In this document: positions 7,241 to 17,086 of the stretch, piece by piece
Position numbering within the stretch: position 1 is the first letter of the stretch
Layout of the letters: each line of letters starts with the position of its first letter
Origin: Buttiauxella sp049686335
GTDB taxonomy: Bacteria; Pseudomonadota; Gammaproteobacteria; Enterobacterales; Enterobacteriaceae
Direction of reading: 5' to 3'
DNA: 64,000 nucleotides
NCBI RefSeq assembly: GCF_049686335.1
Contig: NZ_JBAVHX010000004.1
Coordinates: forward strand, 1 to 64,000
Position numbers and translations under genes: made by a program
Notes under the pieces: generated by a model
Told to the model about the DNA's origin: nothing
Database searches by the model: none
What the model saw: the letters and a program-made list of their open reading frames with translations, nothing else

Positions 7241-10213
7241 ATGTTTGCCACCCTGTATCCTTATAAGCCGAGCGTCACGCTCATCAAAGACAGCGGCATT
7301 CAGTTTCTGGATTTCGGCCTTGCCCCGCAGCCAAACGCCCCGCACACCGGTCGCTTTGTGCGCAAAACGGCGAATGGCCCGCTGCTGCGCCTCGATTATG
7401 ATGTGGTACCTGGCAAATTTACTCTGCCCGGTACGCAGGGTGCGGCTCACGAAGTCGTCAAACCTGAAAGCACCATTACGCTCGGTCATTCGCTGAAACT
7501 ACTGGATAAAACCTGGTTGCCGCTGCCTTTCCTGCGTTTTAACCCGCCGCGTACTTTTGTCGGCGGCCCGGATAACTGGGCGCGCGTACAAATCCGCTGC
7601 CTGGAAACGCCAGACTCCGCAGGCAACACGGTGCGCATTACGCTTGCGCTGGATACCAAAATCCTGGCCGATGACAACCCTGCCGCGCACCTCGCACCGA
7701 CACAGAACGATGTGCGTAACGGCGCACGCTTTGCGCTGGCCTGGCAGAACGAAGAAATTAACGATTTTATCGACCAGACCTGGGTCGATGGCTGGCTGCG
7801 CGAAGTGTTCACGCAGTATGCTTCGCGCCATGAATCACGCAGCGAGCGCGATATCAGTAATGCGCTGAAAACCTTTGAATATCAGGCGCATTACCTCAAT
7901 ATTATCGAGATGCTGGGCGCACAACTTGCGGTGCCAGAAGTGAAAATCGTCACCGCGACCCTGCAATCCCCGGCGATCCCGGTCGATCTGGTGCTGGATG
8001 TCGGTAACACCCACACCTGCGGCGTTTTGATTGAAGATCATGGCGAAGCCAACGACGGCCTGCGCCAGACTGCCGAGCTGCAAATTCGCTCACTCAGCGA
8101 ACCGCAAACCATCAACGAAGCGATGTTCACCAGCCGCCTCGAATTCTCAGAAGCTAAATTCGGCAAACAGCATTTCTCGGTGGAAAGTGGCCGCGATGAC
8201 GCGTTTGTCTGGCCGTCGATTGCTCGTGTCGGCGATGAAGCGCGCAGTATGGCTTCCGCCCGTTTAGGCACCGATGGTGCCAGCGGGATTTCCAGCCCGC
8301 GCCGCTACTTGTGGGATGAAACTCCCGCCAATCAGGACTGGCGCTTTAGCCAGATGGGCGTGAAAACGCAACGCGAGCCGCTGGCCACGGCTTATCCATT
8401 GATGAACCTGATGAATGACGATGGACAGCCGCTCTATTCGCTGCCGTTAGAAGAGAGGCTGCCGGTGTTTTCGCCGCAATACAGCCGCAGTTCGTTGATG
8501 ACCTTGATGCTGTGCGAACTGCTGGCGCAGGCGTTGATGCAAATCAACAGCGTCGGCTCCCGGCAAAGCATGGGACATCTTAATGCGCCACGTCAGTTGC
8601 GCAGTCTTATCCTCACGCTGCCTTCAGCGATGCCGAAACAAGAACGTGAAATCTTCCGCCAGCGTATGCAGGAAGCGGTCGGTCTGGTGTGGAAAGCGAT
8701 GGAATGGCACCCGACTGACGAGAGTTTTAGCAACGATCGGGATTTCCAGAAAAGTGTGGTTCCGGTACCAGACGTGCAGATGGAATGGGACGAAGCCACC
8801 TGTGGGCAACTGGTGTGGTTGTATAACGAAGCGCTGGTTAACTATGCCGGACAGAGCGGTAACTTCTTCCAAAGTCTGGCCCGACCTGACCGCAAACTAG
8901 CCGCCGATGAGCTACCGGGCAAAACGCTGCGTGTCGCCTCGATTGATATTGGCGGCGGCACTACGGACATGGCTATCACGCAATATCATCTGGATGATGG
9001 TGTTGGCAGCAATGTAAAAATCACGCCGCGCTTGCTGTTCCGCGAAGGCTTTAAAGTCGCGGGTGACGACATTCTGCTGGATGTTATTCAGCGTTGCGTG
9101 CTGCCCGCGCTACAGGCGCAAATCCATCAGGCGGGTGTTGCGGATACCGCAGGACTCATGACCACGCTGTTTGGCGAGTCCGGACGCATGGATACCCGTG
9201 GCACGCTGCGCCAGCAAACTGCGCTGCAACTGTTTATCCCGCTGGGCCATGCGGTGTTGTCGTGCTGGGAAAACAGCGATCCGGACGACAGCCATGCCAT
9301 GCTGGAAGCGACTTTTGGCGAGCTGTTAACCCAGCGCCCAACCGATAACGTTATCAACTATGTGCAACAGGCGGTGCAGCATGCACTGCCAGCCGACGCG
9401 CCAGCATTTGATCTCTTTAGCGTGCCGCTGCATGTGGAAATGGCGGAGTTGCAGGAAGCGATGCTCGCGGGTCACTTTACGCTGACCACGCCGCTGCAAG
9501 CCCTGTGCGAAGTCATCAACCACTACTGCTGCGATGTGTTGCTGGTCACCGGGCGACCGGGCTGTTTGCCAGGCGTTCAGGCGCTATTGCGCTACCAACA
9601 ACCGGTGCCGGTAAACCGCATCGTCTGGCTGGATAACTATCAGACTCATGAATGGTATCCGTTTAGCCAGCAAGGCCGCATCGGCAACCCGAAATCCACC
9701 GCTGCCGTCGGCGCGATGTTATGCAGCCTGGCAATGGATTTACGTCTGCCTGGCTTTAACTTTAAGGCCTCCGACATTCAGGCTTACTCCACAGTGCGCT
9801 ATCTGGGGATGCTGGATGGCAACAATACGTTGGTTGAGAAGAACGTCTGGTATCGCGATATCGATCTCGACGATCCTAAATCCACGCTCGATACGCGTCT
9901 GCATTTTCCACTGCGCGGCAATGCGTGCCTCGGGTTCCGTCAGCTTGATGATGCGCGCTGGCCAGCCACGCCGCTTTACACCCTTGCGATTAATTCCCCG
10001 CAGCTGGCAAAAGCCATCGCTGGCGAAGGCGTGCTGAATGTGCGTTTACAGCAGACCCGTGAAGCCGACGCCTTTGTGCTGGCAGAAGCGTGGTTGCAAG
10101 ACGGCAGCAAAGTGCCGCTCAACCAATTAAGTTTTAAATTGAATACCCTGGCAGGTAGCTATAGCGGTGCCAGCCATTACTGGATTGACAGCGGGAGCGT
10201 GTATCAAAAATGA
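7241..10213 (+). CDS. srfB: SrfB family protein with actin/Hsp70-type ATPase motifs
   Basis: 990 residues, the long middle member of srfABC. Two phosphate-binding loops of the actin/Hsp70/sugar-kinase superfamily are visible: LVLDVGNTHTCGVL near residue 250 and SIDIGGGTTDMAI near 568. This suggests an ATP-dependent, Hsp70-like or cytoskeletal machine rather than an enzyme of small molecules. The N-terminal ~240 residues have no recognised motif. It lies between srfA (3-base gap) and srfC (4-base overlap), so the three proteins are likely made in step and work as a complex. Described in Salmonella as a putative virulence factor; the real role is open. Confidence 0.85.
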   Translation: MFATLYPYKPSVTLIKDSGIQFLDFGLAPQPNAPHTGRFVRKTANGPLLRLDYDVVPGKFTLPGTQGAAHEVVKPESTITLGHSLKLLDKTWLPLPFLRFNPPRTFVGGPDNWARVQIRCLETPDSAGNTVRITLALDTKILADDNPAAHLAPTQNDVRNGARFALAWQNEEINDFIDQTWVDGWLREVFTQYASRHESRSERDISNALKTFEYQAHYLNIIEMLGAQLAVPEVKIVTATLQSPAIPVDLVLDVGNTHTCGVLIEDHGEANDGLRQTAELQIRSLSEPQTINEAMFTSRLEFSEAKFGKQHFSVESGRDDAFVWPSIARVGDEARSMASARLGTDGASGISSPRRYLWDETPANQDWRFSQMGVKTQREPLATAYPLMNLMNDDGQPLYSLPLEERLPVFSPQYSRSSLMTLMLCELLAQALMQINSVGSRQSMGHLNAPRQLRSLILTLPSAMPKQEREIFRQRMQEAVGLVWKAMEWHPTDESFSNDRDFQKSVVPVPDVQMEWDEATCGQLVWLYNEALVNYAGQSGNFFQSLARPDRKLAADELPGKTLRVASIDIGGGTTDMAITQYHLDDGVGSNVKITPRLLFREGFKVAGDDILLDVIQRCVLPALQAQIHQAGVADTAGLMTTLFGESGRMDTRGTLRQQTALQLFIPLGHAVLSCWENSDPDDSHAMLEATFGELLTQRPTDNVINYVQQAVQHALPADAPAFDLFSVPLHVEMAELQEAMLAGHFTLTTPLQALCEVINHYCCDVLLVTGRPGCLPGVQALLRYQQPVPVNRIVWLDNYQTHEWYPFSQQGRIGNPKSTAAVGAMLCSLAMDLRLPGFNFKASDIQAYSTVRYLGMLDGNNTLVEKNVWYRDIDLDDPKSTLDTRLHFPLRGNACLGFRQLDDARWPATPLYTLAINSPQLAKAIAGEGVLNVRLQQTREADAFVLAEAWLQDGSKVPLNQLSFKLNTLAGSYSGASHYWIDSGSVYQK

Positions 10214-12345
10214 ATTCAACAACCTCAACGCTGCAACAGTTAGTGGACTGGGTACAACAGATGCGTGTGTCGGTGCCGTTAGTGGACAACGAAGCTGACG
10301 GACTGTTGCAAAAACTGGCTGCCTTTCAACAACGCCAGAAACAGATTGACTTGCAGGCGGAGCAACCACTAACCATCGGCTTGTACGGCCACTCGGTTGA
10401 AGGAAAACATCATCTGCTCACCACGCTGCTGGGCGATAATCATGATCGCATTGAGATTATGCTCGGCGGGAAAGTGCTGGATTACCTGACACACATTAAT
10501 CCCGGCCACCCACCCGGTGTGGCGGTGCGTTTTACACGTCGTGAACTCACCGTGGCGGAACATTACCCACTGCTGCTGACGCTGTATAGCGCAAGCGAAC
10601 TTGCCCAGCGCATGATTCGCCAGTATCACACCGCACCAGCGGCACGTTTTGCGCAGCCAGAAGTTATCGCCGCGAAGTTGAAAGAGTTGCAGACCCGACG
10701 TCTGGCACAACCGACTGCCGGTATGACATCGCTTCAACTGTCTGACATTGCCCGGACTTATCATCAACTGGTGCGCCGCCAGTATCATCTTGATAACGCG
10801 CTGTGGCAGCAAATGGCGGAACTGCTGCCATGGTTAAGCAGTACCGATCAGGCATCGTTACTGGCACCGCTGTGGGGCGACAACGCCACCCAGACCACGC
10901 GCTGGCAACAGCTTGCTGAAATGCTCAATCACCTCGGTCACGCGCGCAAGATTTTGGCTCCGGCCAATTTGTTAGTCGATACCTTCCTGCTACCGGTTGA
11001 GGGGTTCCTGTTCCCGGCGACACCGGACGTCGAAGAAATTAACGCCGATGTTCTGGTGTGCCCACTGGTCAATGACGAAATCGGCAGCCAGGTGAGCCTC
11101 GCACAGCTTGATTTGCAGCAGCTTTGCGCGGAAATCACCCTGACGCTGAACCATCCGCCGAAACTTACCCAGGTGGATGTGGTGGACATTCCGCTGCTGC
11201 AACTCGACGATTACGGCCACTATCTGCAGCCGGATAAATTAGTGGTGTGCAATGCCGCATCCGAGCGACACGAAGTTAACGCTGCGGGTAAAATGCTGGC
11301 GCGGTGGGTGGATAAAACCCAGGCGAGCAACGCCACCACACCGGGCTTAATTTGGGCGATTACCCCGCGTGATGCGCGTTTTACCGGCGCGAATCTGGAT
11401 GAAGGCGTGCAACGGATCATCGGCCTGCCGGGGAAACGCTGGGGCACGCTGCAAGCGCTCGACAGCCGCAATATGCACCGTTTGCTGGATTGGCTCACCG
11501 ATGCGCTGATTCCGGCACAACGCACGCTGCGCATTGAGATGCTACAGGCGGCGCTGAACAGACAAATCAACGCCCTGTTCGCTCATATTATTGAAGGCGA
11601 AAACCTGACGCCGGAGCGTGCGCGCCTGCAGGCAGAAGATCTGGTGCGTACTTTACAGGCCCGTGCCGCTATTCATGGCGAACTCCTCGCCAGCCTGCTG
11701 CCGGAGCGCCATGCGCTGCAACAAAGCTGGCTGAGCCATCAGCAGTTACGCAAACAACAACCCGCCGGATTTAGCCTCGATATCGACCTGTTCGCCGACG
11801 AAGAGAGCCATCACGCACAAACAACGGGCAGCGACAACTTTGCCAGCGTCGTGCATCTGTTATGGATTAACCATTTGCGCCAGTGGGTCACGCGTCGGGA
11901 AATCACCCAACTTTCAGGGCTCGATAACACCCAACTGCAGGCGCTGTGCCAGTTGCTGATAATCGCCAGTTATCGCCTGAAATTGTCGGAACAACTCGAC
12001 ACAGCCTTGCGCCACGGCGATGGCGGAATGGCGCAGGAAATCACCTGCGTCAGTGCGGTGTTAGGGGATTTTGTCAGCTGGTTAGGCTACGCGCATATTG
12101 AACCGGCATTACGTCCGGCAAGCCGCGTTAATAAAGGCTCACCGGTGTTTACCCCGCAAACCCAGGCAACCGCCAATACCCGGCTGGTACGTTTGGGTGA
12201 CCAGCCTGCTCGCGGCAACACACTCTATGTCTACGACTGGCTGGTTGCGCTGTATACCCGGGCGCTGGAGAACATCGGTTATCGCCACCCGCAGGATGTG
12301 AGTGACGCGCAAAGAGCGCGGTTAAAAGCAATATTGGGAGAGTAA
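10210..12345 (+). CDS. srfC: SrfC family protein with degenerate P-loop
   Basis: 711 residues; its ATG overlaps the srfB stop by 4 bases. Near the N-terminus is a Walker A-like loop, IGLYGHSVEGKHHLL (G60 to H68), in which the usual Ser/Thr after GK is His67. Later segments (VDVVDIPLLQLDDYG near 321-335, LIWAITPRDARF near 381) resemble Walker B and base-recognition strands of large dynamin-like or Era-like GTPases. The C-terminal half is rich in helices and may form a stalk. Third member of srfABC. Whether it binds or hydrolyses nucleotide is uncertain because of the P-loop substitution. Confidence 0.8.
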   Translation: MNSTTSTLQQLVDWVQQMRVSVPLVDNEADGLLQKLAAFQQRQKQIDLQAEQPLTIGLYGHSVEGKHHLLTTLLGDNHDRIEIMLGGKVLDYLTHINPGHPPGVAVRFTRRELTVAEHYPLLLTLYSASELAQRMIRQYHTAPAARFAQPEVIAAKLKELQTRRLAQPTAGMTSLQLSDIARTYHQLVRRQYHLDNALWQQMAELLPWLSSTDQASLLAPLWGDNATQTTRWQQLAEMLNHLGHARKILAPANLLVDTFLLPVEGFLFPATPDVEEINADVLVCPLVNDEIGSQVSLAQLDLQQLCAEITLTLNHPPKLTQVDVVDIPLLQLDDYGHYLQPDKLVVCNAASERHEVNAAGKMLARWVDKTQASNATTPGLIWAITPRDARFTGANLDEGVQRIIGLPGKRWGTLQALDSRNMHRLLDWLTDALIPAQRTLRIEMLQAALNRQINALFAHIIEGENLTPERARLQAEDLVRTLQARAAIHGELLASLLPERHALQQSWLSHQQLRKQQPAGFSLDIDLFADEESHHAQTTGSDNFASVVHLLWINHLRQWVTRREITQLSGLDNTQLQALCQLLIIASYRLKLSEQLDTALRHGDGGMAQEITCVSAVLGDFVSWLGYAHIEPALRPASRVNKGSPVFTPQTQATANTRLVRLGDQPARGNTLYVYDWLVALYTRALENIGYRHPQDVSDAQRARLKAILGE

Positions 12346-12361
12346 GCGCCTGATGTGATTC

Positions 12362-12389
12362 CGGGTGAGCGAGATTATTCTCACCCGGA
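12362..12389. terminator. Stem-loop between convergent srfC and the carbohydrate operon
   Basis: CCGGGTGAG and CTCACCCGG form a perfect 9-bp stem around a 10-base AT-rich loop, 16 bases after the srfC stop. There is no T-run on either side, so it is either a weak intrinsic terminator or an RNA 3'-end protecting structure. It separates two convergent transcription units. Confidence 0.5.
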
Positions 12390-12560
12390 TGACGGACAGC
12401 GGCAAAGTCGCGTCTATAGTTTCCATTCTGACGAGTCCGCCAGGCTAATGAGGTTAATTCGTACTGGAGTTAATTCGGCGTGATTTTCCCCGTGTGCCTC
12501 GCCCGTCAGATTTAAAAGCACATCTCACGCTCTGTGGATATAAACGAGCCAGCCGCCCTG

Positions 12561-13358
12561 TTACAAAACAAAAGTCGCGCCTGTTGCCGGAGAAATCATA
12601 TCCGGCAGCCACCAGCGTCCCCATGCGCCGGTGCAATGGCAACCCATGAGTTTGGTTATTTGTTGCTGGTTAATAAATCGCCTGACACGCAGCAACTCCC
12701 ACGGCGTCGCGCAGCGTAGATGGAAACCGCCGATCAACGCGTAGATTTTCCTGACGCCAGTGATGTTCTGGCAGTGACGCACGATATGGGTGATCCCTCG
12801 ATGGCCGCAGCCGGTAATAATCACTAAACCCTGATCCGATTTATAAATGAGTACGCCTTCGTCAATAACGTAATCCACTGCCGAATCGTTGCCATTAATA
12901 ATCCCGTATGCCCTGGGTTCATCCACTTTAATCTCCCCCGACCATAAGAAATGTTCGCTTATTTCTACAGGCGAACGGGTGTACTCCATCTGGTGACGTG
13001 AGTAATCAATATCCAACGATAATTTCTTGAGTTTTCGGGTGAAGCCCGCAAACTGGACTGCCGCGTAGCGTTCATTGGCGATCTGTGGGTGGCAGATGAT
13101 ACGGCTGTTGTCAGGCAACCAGGGAACACCACCGCAATGGTCATAATGGCCGTGGGAAAGAACCGTCGCGGTTAACCGTGTCAGGTCAACCCCCATCCGT
13201 TCAGCGTTATGCAGGAAGGTACCATCAGGGCCGGTGTCGAATAAAATCGAGGTGGCCTCATCCTGAATCAACAGACTTAGCCCGGCCTTAGCGACCAATG
13301 AACTCTCTGCGCCATCGGCGAGCCGGTTTTCCAGTAATACCTTGATAGTTAATGCCAT
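12561..13358 (-). CDS. Metallo-beta-lactamase-fold hydrolase
   Basis: 265 residues with the zinc-binding motif HGHYDH at 69-74, a GCGHRG segment near 190 and a C-terminal CHCTG, the pattern of the MBL subgroup annotated as dihydropterin-ribofuranosyl-aminobenzene phosphate synthase-like. Members near sugar operons have been proposed to act as lactonases or phosphodiesterases, but substrates are mostly unknown. It is the last gene of a minus-strand operon with an isomerase, a PTS permease and an unsaturated glycuronyl hydrolase, which suggests hydrolysis of a cyclic or lactone intermediate of sugar breakdown. That link is inference. Confidence 0.75.
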   Translation of the reverse strand: MALTIKVLLENRLADGAESSLVAKAGLSLLIQDEATSILFDTGPDGTFLHNAERMGVDLTRLTATVLSHGHYDHCGGVPWLPDNSRIICHPQIANERYAAVQFAGFTRKLKKLSLDIDYSRHQMEYTRSPVEISEHFLWSGEIKVDEPRAYGIINGNDSAVDYVIDEGVLIYKSDQGLVIITGCGHRGITHIVRHCQNITGVRKIYALIGGFHLRCATPWELLRVRRFINQQQITKLMGCHCTGAWGRWWLPDMISPATGATFVL

Positions 13359-13405
13359 GTTTGCTCGTTCCTGAGAAGAAATCCCTTTCGCCCCAGTATG
13401 CGAGA

Positions 13406-14245
13406 TTATTCTGAACGATTCAAACGACGCAGGTACGCCACGCTTTCCCGCAGTGGCTCGCCAGTCAGCTCTTCTACAATGACCGGAATATGGGTCAGTT
13501 GGCGTTGCTCCAGCACAGAAAGCACCTGCGCATAATCGATAAGCCCCTGTTCCAGCCCTGTCGGTATCTTGTTCCGTCCCTCAAGGATGAAATTCTTGAA
13601 ATGGAACAGTCGGATGCGACCAACATGCTTGTTGAGGAAATTGACCAGCACGTTGTGCCAGTCTGCTGCATTATCCGCATACAGCAGGTTAGCTAAATCG
13701 AGAGTCACTTTGAAATGCTTGCCCAACTCGCTGTTCAGGCGCAAAAGGCAATGGGAGTCGTGAATGATATGGTCTCTGACTGCTTCGACCAGGAAGTCAC
13801 AATCGGCCAGCGCCAGATGGGGCTTTAACAACGTGAGGCTCCGCTCCACTTTGTTAAAAGCGTCGATGCCATGGTTATCCGGATGCCAGGTCCAGTCATT
13901 ATCGTTAAGCGAGCCCGTCTCACTCCCCACAACGCCGACATCACAGATTTGAGCAAGCTCAATATTAATACGCACGCGCTCAATTTCGCTCGCAAGGAAC
14001 CCGGCGTCAGAGTGGGCTGGGTTGAAGTAGCTGGCCAGCAGGAATATGGAGATACCGGCCTGCTGGATCTGTTTGATATTGGCGACCAAAGTGGGAATGT
14101 CGCGAGCCTGCCAGGCCTCTGGCCAACTCTTATGTACCGCCAGTTGTAGTCCGTCAATCCCCAGCAGGCGAGCCTGAAAAATCAGCTTCTCCGGGGACTG
14201 CTCTGCAAAATCATGGGCGCGTGCGCCAATCTGTAGCGTTGTCAT
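13406..14245 (-). CDS. TIM-barrel sugar-phosphate isomerase/epimerase family protein
   Basis: 279 residues of the xylose isomerase-like/AP endonuclease 2 superfamily. Typical pieces are an N-terminal IGARAHDF strand, VGSETGSLND near the middle, FLVEAVRDHI, a KVTLDLANLLYAD strand with the metal-binding Asp, GRIRLFHFKNF and a C-terminal VIVEELTG. Such proteins isomerise or epimerise sugars or sugar acids using a divalent metal. It sits between the PTS permease and MBL hydrolase genes, so it probably rearranges the sugar released after uptake and glycuronyl hydrolysis. The exact substrate cannot be read from sequence. Confidence 0.75.
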   Translation of the reverse strand: MTTLQIGARAHDFAEQSPEKLIFQARLLGIDGLQLAVHKSWPEAWQARDIPTLVANIKQIQQAGISIFLLASYFNPAHSDAGFLASEIERVRINIELAQICDVGVVGSETGSLNDNDWTWHPDNHGIDAFNKVERSLTLLKPHLALADCDFLVEAVRDHIIHDSHCLLRLNSELGKHFKVTLDLANLLYADNAADWHNVLVNFLNKHVGRIRLFHFKNFILEGRNKIPTGLEQGLIDYAQVLSVLEQRQLTHIPVIVEELTGEPLRESVAYLRRLNRSE

Positions 14246-14273
14246 ATGATATTCCTTTGAGACCCTGGAATGA

Positions 14274-14299
14274 CTTGCGAGCCCGGACAGGCTCGCAAG
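14274..14299 (-). promoter_or_regulatory. Intercistronic stem-loop between PTS and isomerase genes
   Basis: CTTGCGAGCC and GGCTCGCAAG form a perfect 10-bp stem with a 6-base loop in the 82-base gap downstream of the PTS gene. No T-run follows on the minus strand, so it is more likely an RNA-stability or processing element that sets relative expression in the operon than a full terminator. Confidence 0.5.
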
Positions 14300-14327
14300 T
14301 TAAATCGATAATTTACGTCCGGTGATA

Positions 14328-15971
14328 TCAGATAGCCGGAACCGGGGCGACCATATCCGGTTGATTGACCGGCCCCTTATTGTACTCCTGCTCGAAATAC
14401 TCGCGCACCATCGGGGCCGACAAACCGACGACGACCTGCAAGTTTTTACCAGAGCGCATCACCCCCAGTGCACCAGCCTGCTTCAGGGCTTTATCATCCT
14501 GCACCAGAGCAGCATCCTTTACCACCAGGCGCAGACGGGTCTGGCAGTTGCCGATTGTCTCGACGTTTTCACACCCTCCCACACAACGCAGGATAGCGGC
14601 GGCTCGGAGGCGGTCCGGCTCTTGTCCGGCTACTGCCTGGCCTGACTGTTTACCACGGTAGTCCTGTTTGGAGTAAAGGCGGACATCATCCTCCTCTTCA
14701 TCATTAGCACGGCCTGGTGTCAGGAAGTTGAACTTCAGGATCATGTAGCGGAACACGAAGAAGTTGATGGCAGCAAAGCCCAGGCCCAGAGCAAGGTGGA
14801 TCCAGATAAGATGAGCGTGATTCTTCGCATAGAAGACCCAGTTGAACAGGATGATATCGTTCAGACCGCCGCCCATGAAACCGACGACCCCGCACAGATA
14901 AAGCGCGACACAAAGGGTGGCACCAATCAGCGCATTCACCAGATACAACACCGGTGCGACAAACAGATAGGTAAACTCGATTGGTTCGGTAATGCCGACC
15001 GCCATCGCGGTGATAATGGCCGGGATAACCAGGGCGGCAATCTTGCGTTTCATCTTCTTCTTAGCAGTGGCATAAATCGCCAGACCAGAACCCAGAGAGC
15101 AGAACACGCTGATGTTGCCATATAGCGAGTAACCCGCGGCCGGGAACTGTTCGACCAGAGGCGTGGTTGACGCTGCATAAGTCGAAACGTTTTCAATCCA
15201 ATGGGTGTAAAGGCCCCCATCTACCACGGCCGGGCCGAAGAAGAACGGGAAGTAGACGAAACGGTGCAGGCCGGTTGGAACCAGCATGCGTTCTACGAAG
15301 GCAAGCATCCACATCCCGAAGGCATCGGCTTCAACGTAGAAACCCTGCATGGCATTGATGCCAACTTGAACCTTTGGCCAAAGCTCGCAGGTCAGCCACG
15401 CCATAGGCAACATGACGCAGAAGGAAACGATAAAGACCAGACTCATCCCCTGGAAAATGGTGAGGTAATCCGGCAGTTTCTTTTCGAAGAAACGGTTGTG
15501 AATCCAGGTCACCACGCCACCGATAATGAGCGAGAAGACGATACTGGTATCGAGCGTTTTAACGCCGCCCACCATCGCCAGGCCGCTGGAGCCGCCGACA
15601 TTCTGATTAAAATCGACCCCGAACTCAGGCCCCCAGAAGGTCAGCATGCTGTTGGTGAAGTAGTTGTAAGCCATGTAGGCAAAGAAGGCGACCAGTGCCG
15701 CACGTGCCTGCCCCGTCCTGGCCAGTCCCACGGGTAAGGCCATACAGAACAGCAACGGGAAATTGCGGAAAATGGTCCAGCCACCAGACTTGATGATGGT
15801 CATCACTTTGTAAAAGTTCGAGTCCGGGTGAGCAAGACTGCCCATGATATCGGGCATGGTGAGCAGCCCGGTTATCGCAAGCAGCAAACCGGTGAAAGGT
15901 AAAAAGGCAATGGGGACTGCCATAGCACCGCCAAAAGTCTGGAAGGCCCCCATAAAATTCCGTTTAGACAT
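14328..15971 (-). CDS. PTS permease EIICB, glucose/maltose-glucoside family
   Basis: 547 residues. Residues 1 to about 425 form the multi-spanning EIIC domain (MGAFQTFGGAMAVPIAF; later GITEPIEFTYLFVAP, the conserved loop of the glucose superfamily). The C-terminal EIIB domain carries the phospho-accepting Cys476 in NCQTRLRL. No EIIA domain is fused or encoded nearby, so phosphate probably comes from the shared EIIA-Glc (Crr), as for MalX and related permeases. It imports and phosphorylates a sugar across the inner membrane. With a KdgM-type porin and an unsaturated glycuronyl hydrolase in the same operon, the substrate may be an uronate-containing oligosaccharide rather than plain glucose or maltose; this is inference. 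Confidence 0.85.
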   Translation of the reverse strand: MSKRNFMGAFQTFGGAMAVPIAFLPFTGLLLAITGLLTMPDIMGSLAHPDSNFYKVMTIIKSGGWTIFRNFPLLFCMALPVGLARTGQARAALVAFFAYMAYNYFTNSMLTFWGPEFGVDFNQNVGGSSGLAMVGGVKTLDTSIVFSLIIGGVVTWIHNRFFEKKLPDYLTIFQGMSLVFIVSFCVMLPMAWLTCELWPKVQVGINAMQGFYVEADAFGMWMLAFVERMLVPTGLHRFVYFPFFFGPAVVDGGLYTHWIENVSTYAASTTPLVEQFPAAGYSLYGNISVFCSLGSGLAIYATAKKKMKRKIAALVIPAIITAMAVGITEPIEFTYLFVAPVLYLVNALIGATLCVALYLCGVVGFMGGGLNDIILFNWVFYAKNHAHLIWIHLALGLGFAAINFFVFRYMILKFNFLTPGRANDEEEDDVRLYSKQDYRGKQSGQAVAGQEPDRLRAAAILRCVGGCENVETIGNCQTRLRLVVKDAALVQDDKALKQAGALGVMRSGKNLQVVVGLSAPMVREYFEQEYNKGPVNQPDMVAPVPAI

Positions 15972-16012
15972 CTCTCTGTTTCTCCAAAAAAAATAACAAA
16001 TAAATCAAATCG

Positions 16013-17086
16013 TTATGCCAGCCACTGACCTTGCTCGAGTTCGAGCAGCAGCAACATGGTCAGCGCCTGCGCATAGGGAACCGGTGCAATGGGAATGTCG
16101 CAGTAGTATTGGTGGTCATGGCCTACCATCGTGCCCTTTGAGGCCTTGAGTACGATGCCGTCCTCGTCAATGCACTCCCACACGGCGCGCGCGGCTTTCA
16201 GCGCCGGTTCAATCACGCTTTCATCCAGCAAACCGAGCCGCACGCCGCGCAACATGCCGTAGGCAATACCCGCGGTTGCCGAGGACTCTTGAGGTGACCA
16301 TGGATCATCAAGAACCGTATGCCACATGCCGTTTTCAGCCTGCAGTTCGCACAAAGAACGCACCTGGCGTGTCACCACCTGGGTGAGGTAGCGCCTGACG
16401 CCAGCGTCCAGGTGCTCGCCCATCAGATCGATAAATTCGGGAATAGCGACGGTTATCCAGGCATTGCCTCTCGCCCACAAAACGCCAGCAAAATGGTGTT
16501 GTTCGACATAGCTCCAGCCGTGATACCAGAGCCCACTTTTGGGCTCGCTCAGGTAGCGGGTGTGCAACAGAAACTGATAGACCGCCTCGTCAATCAAATC
16601 CCGCCGCTCCAGCACGGTCCCGGCGGTGCCGAGGAACAGGCACGTCATGAAAAGGGTGTCATCCCAAAGCTGACCGGTGTTGGGCTGCTCTTTCACCACA
16701 TGCTGGAATCCGCCCTCTTCGGTTCTTGGCAGATTTGCCATGAGGTCATCGGCCCAGGCGTTCACCGTTTCGCGCAAATCGGCGCGACCGCTGTGGCCCG
16801 CCAGCAATGCCAGGGTGATCATTGGCGCCGTGGTATTGATCTGCATCTCGGGAAGACCTTTGCGGATCTGCCCTTCGTACCAGGCCAGCAGAGAGGCATG
16901 AAGTTCGGCATCGTTCTGGTAACGGGCGTAACCCCAGAAACCGTAAAGCCCGACACCAACTTCCCATTCCCACTCCTCAAAATGAATGGCCAGGCCTTTA
17001 CTGGCCGTTAACTCACCCATGCCTTTCAACTGGCAGAAACCACGAACCACCAGCTCCAGGGTGTGGATCAGATCTTGTTGCTTCAT
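16013..17086 (-). CDS. GH88/GH105-type unsaturated glycuronyl hydrolase
   Basis: 357 residues from the ATG at 17086, which overlaps the upstream stop as ATGA. The fold signature is the six-hairpin (alpha/alpha) barrel of YteR/YesR: GLYGFWGYARYQND, NTTAPMITLALLAG, GQLWDDTLFMTCLFLG with candidate catalytic D142/D143, GLWYHGWSY and ARGNAWITVAIPEF. These enzymes hydrate and cleave the 4,5-unsaturated uronic acid from the non-reducing end of lyase products such as rhamnogalacturonan disaccharides. There is no signal peptide, so it acts in the cytoplasm after uptake. It lies between the unknown 820-residue protein and the PTS permease. Confidence 0.85.
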   Translation of the reverse strand: MKQQDLIHTLELVVRGFCQLKGMGELTASKGLAIHFEEWEWEVGVGLYGFWGYARYQNDAELHASLLAWYEGQIRKGLPEMQINTTAPMITLALLAGHSGRADLRETVNAWADDLMANLPRTEEGGFQHVVKEQPNTGQLWDDTLFMTCLFLGTAGTVLERRDLIDEAVYQFLLHTRYLSEPKSGLWYHGWSYVEQHHFAGVLWARGNAWITVAIPEFIDLMGEHLDAGVRRYLTQVVTRQVRSLCELQAENGMWHTVLDDPWSPQESSATAGIAYGMLRGVRLGLLDESVIEPALKAARAVWECIDEDGIVLKASKGTMVGHDHQYYCDIPIAPVPYAQALTMLLLLELEQGQWLA

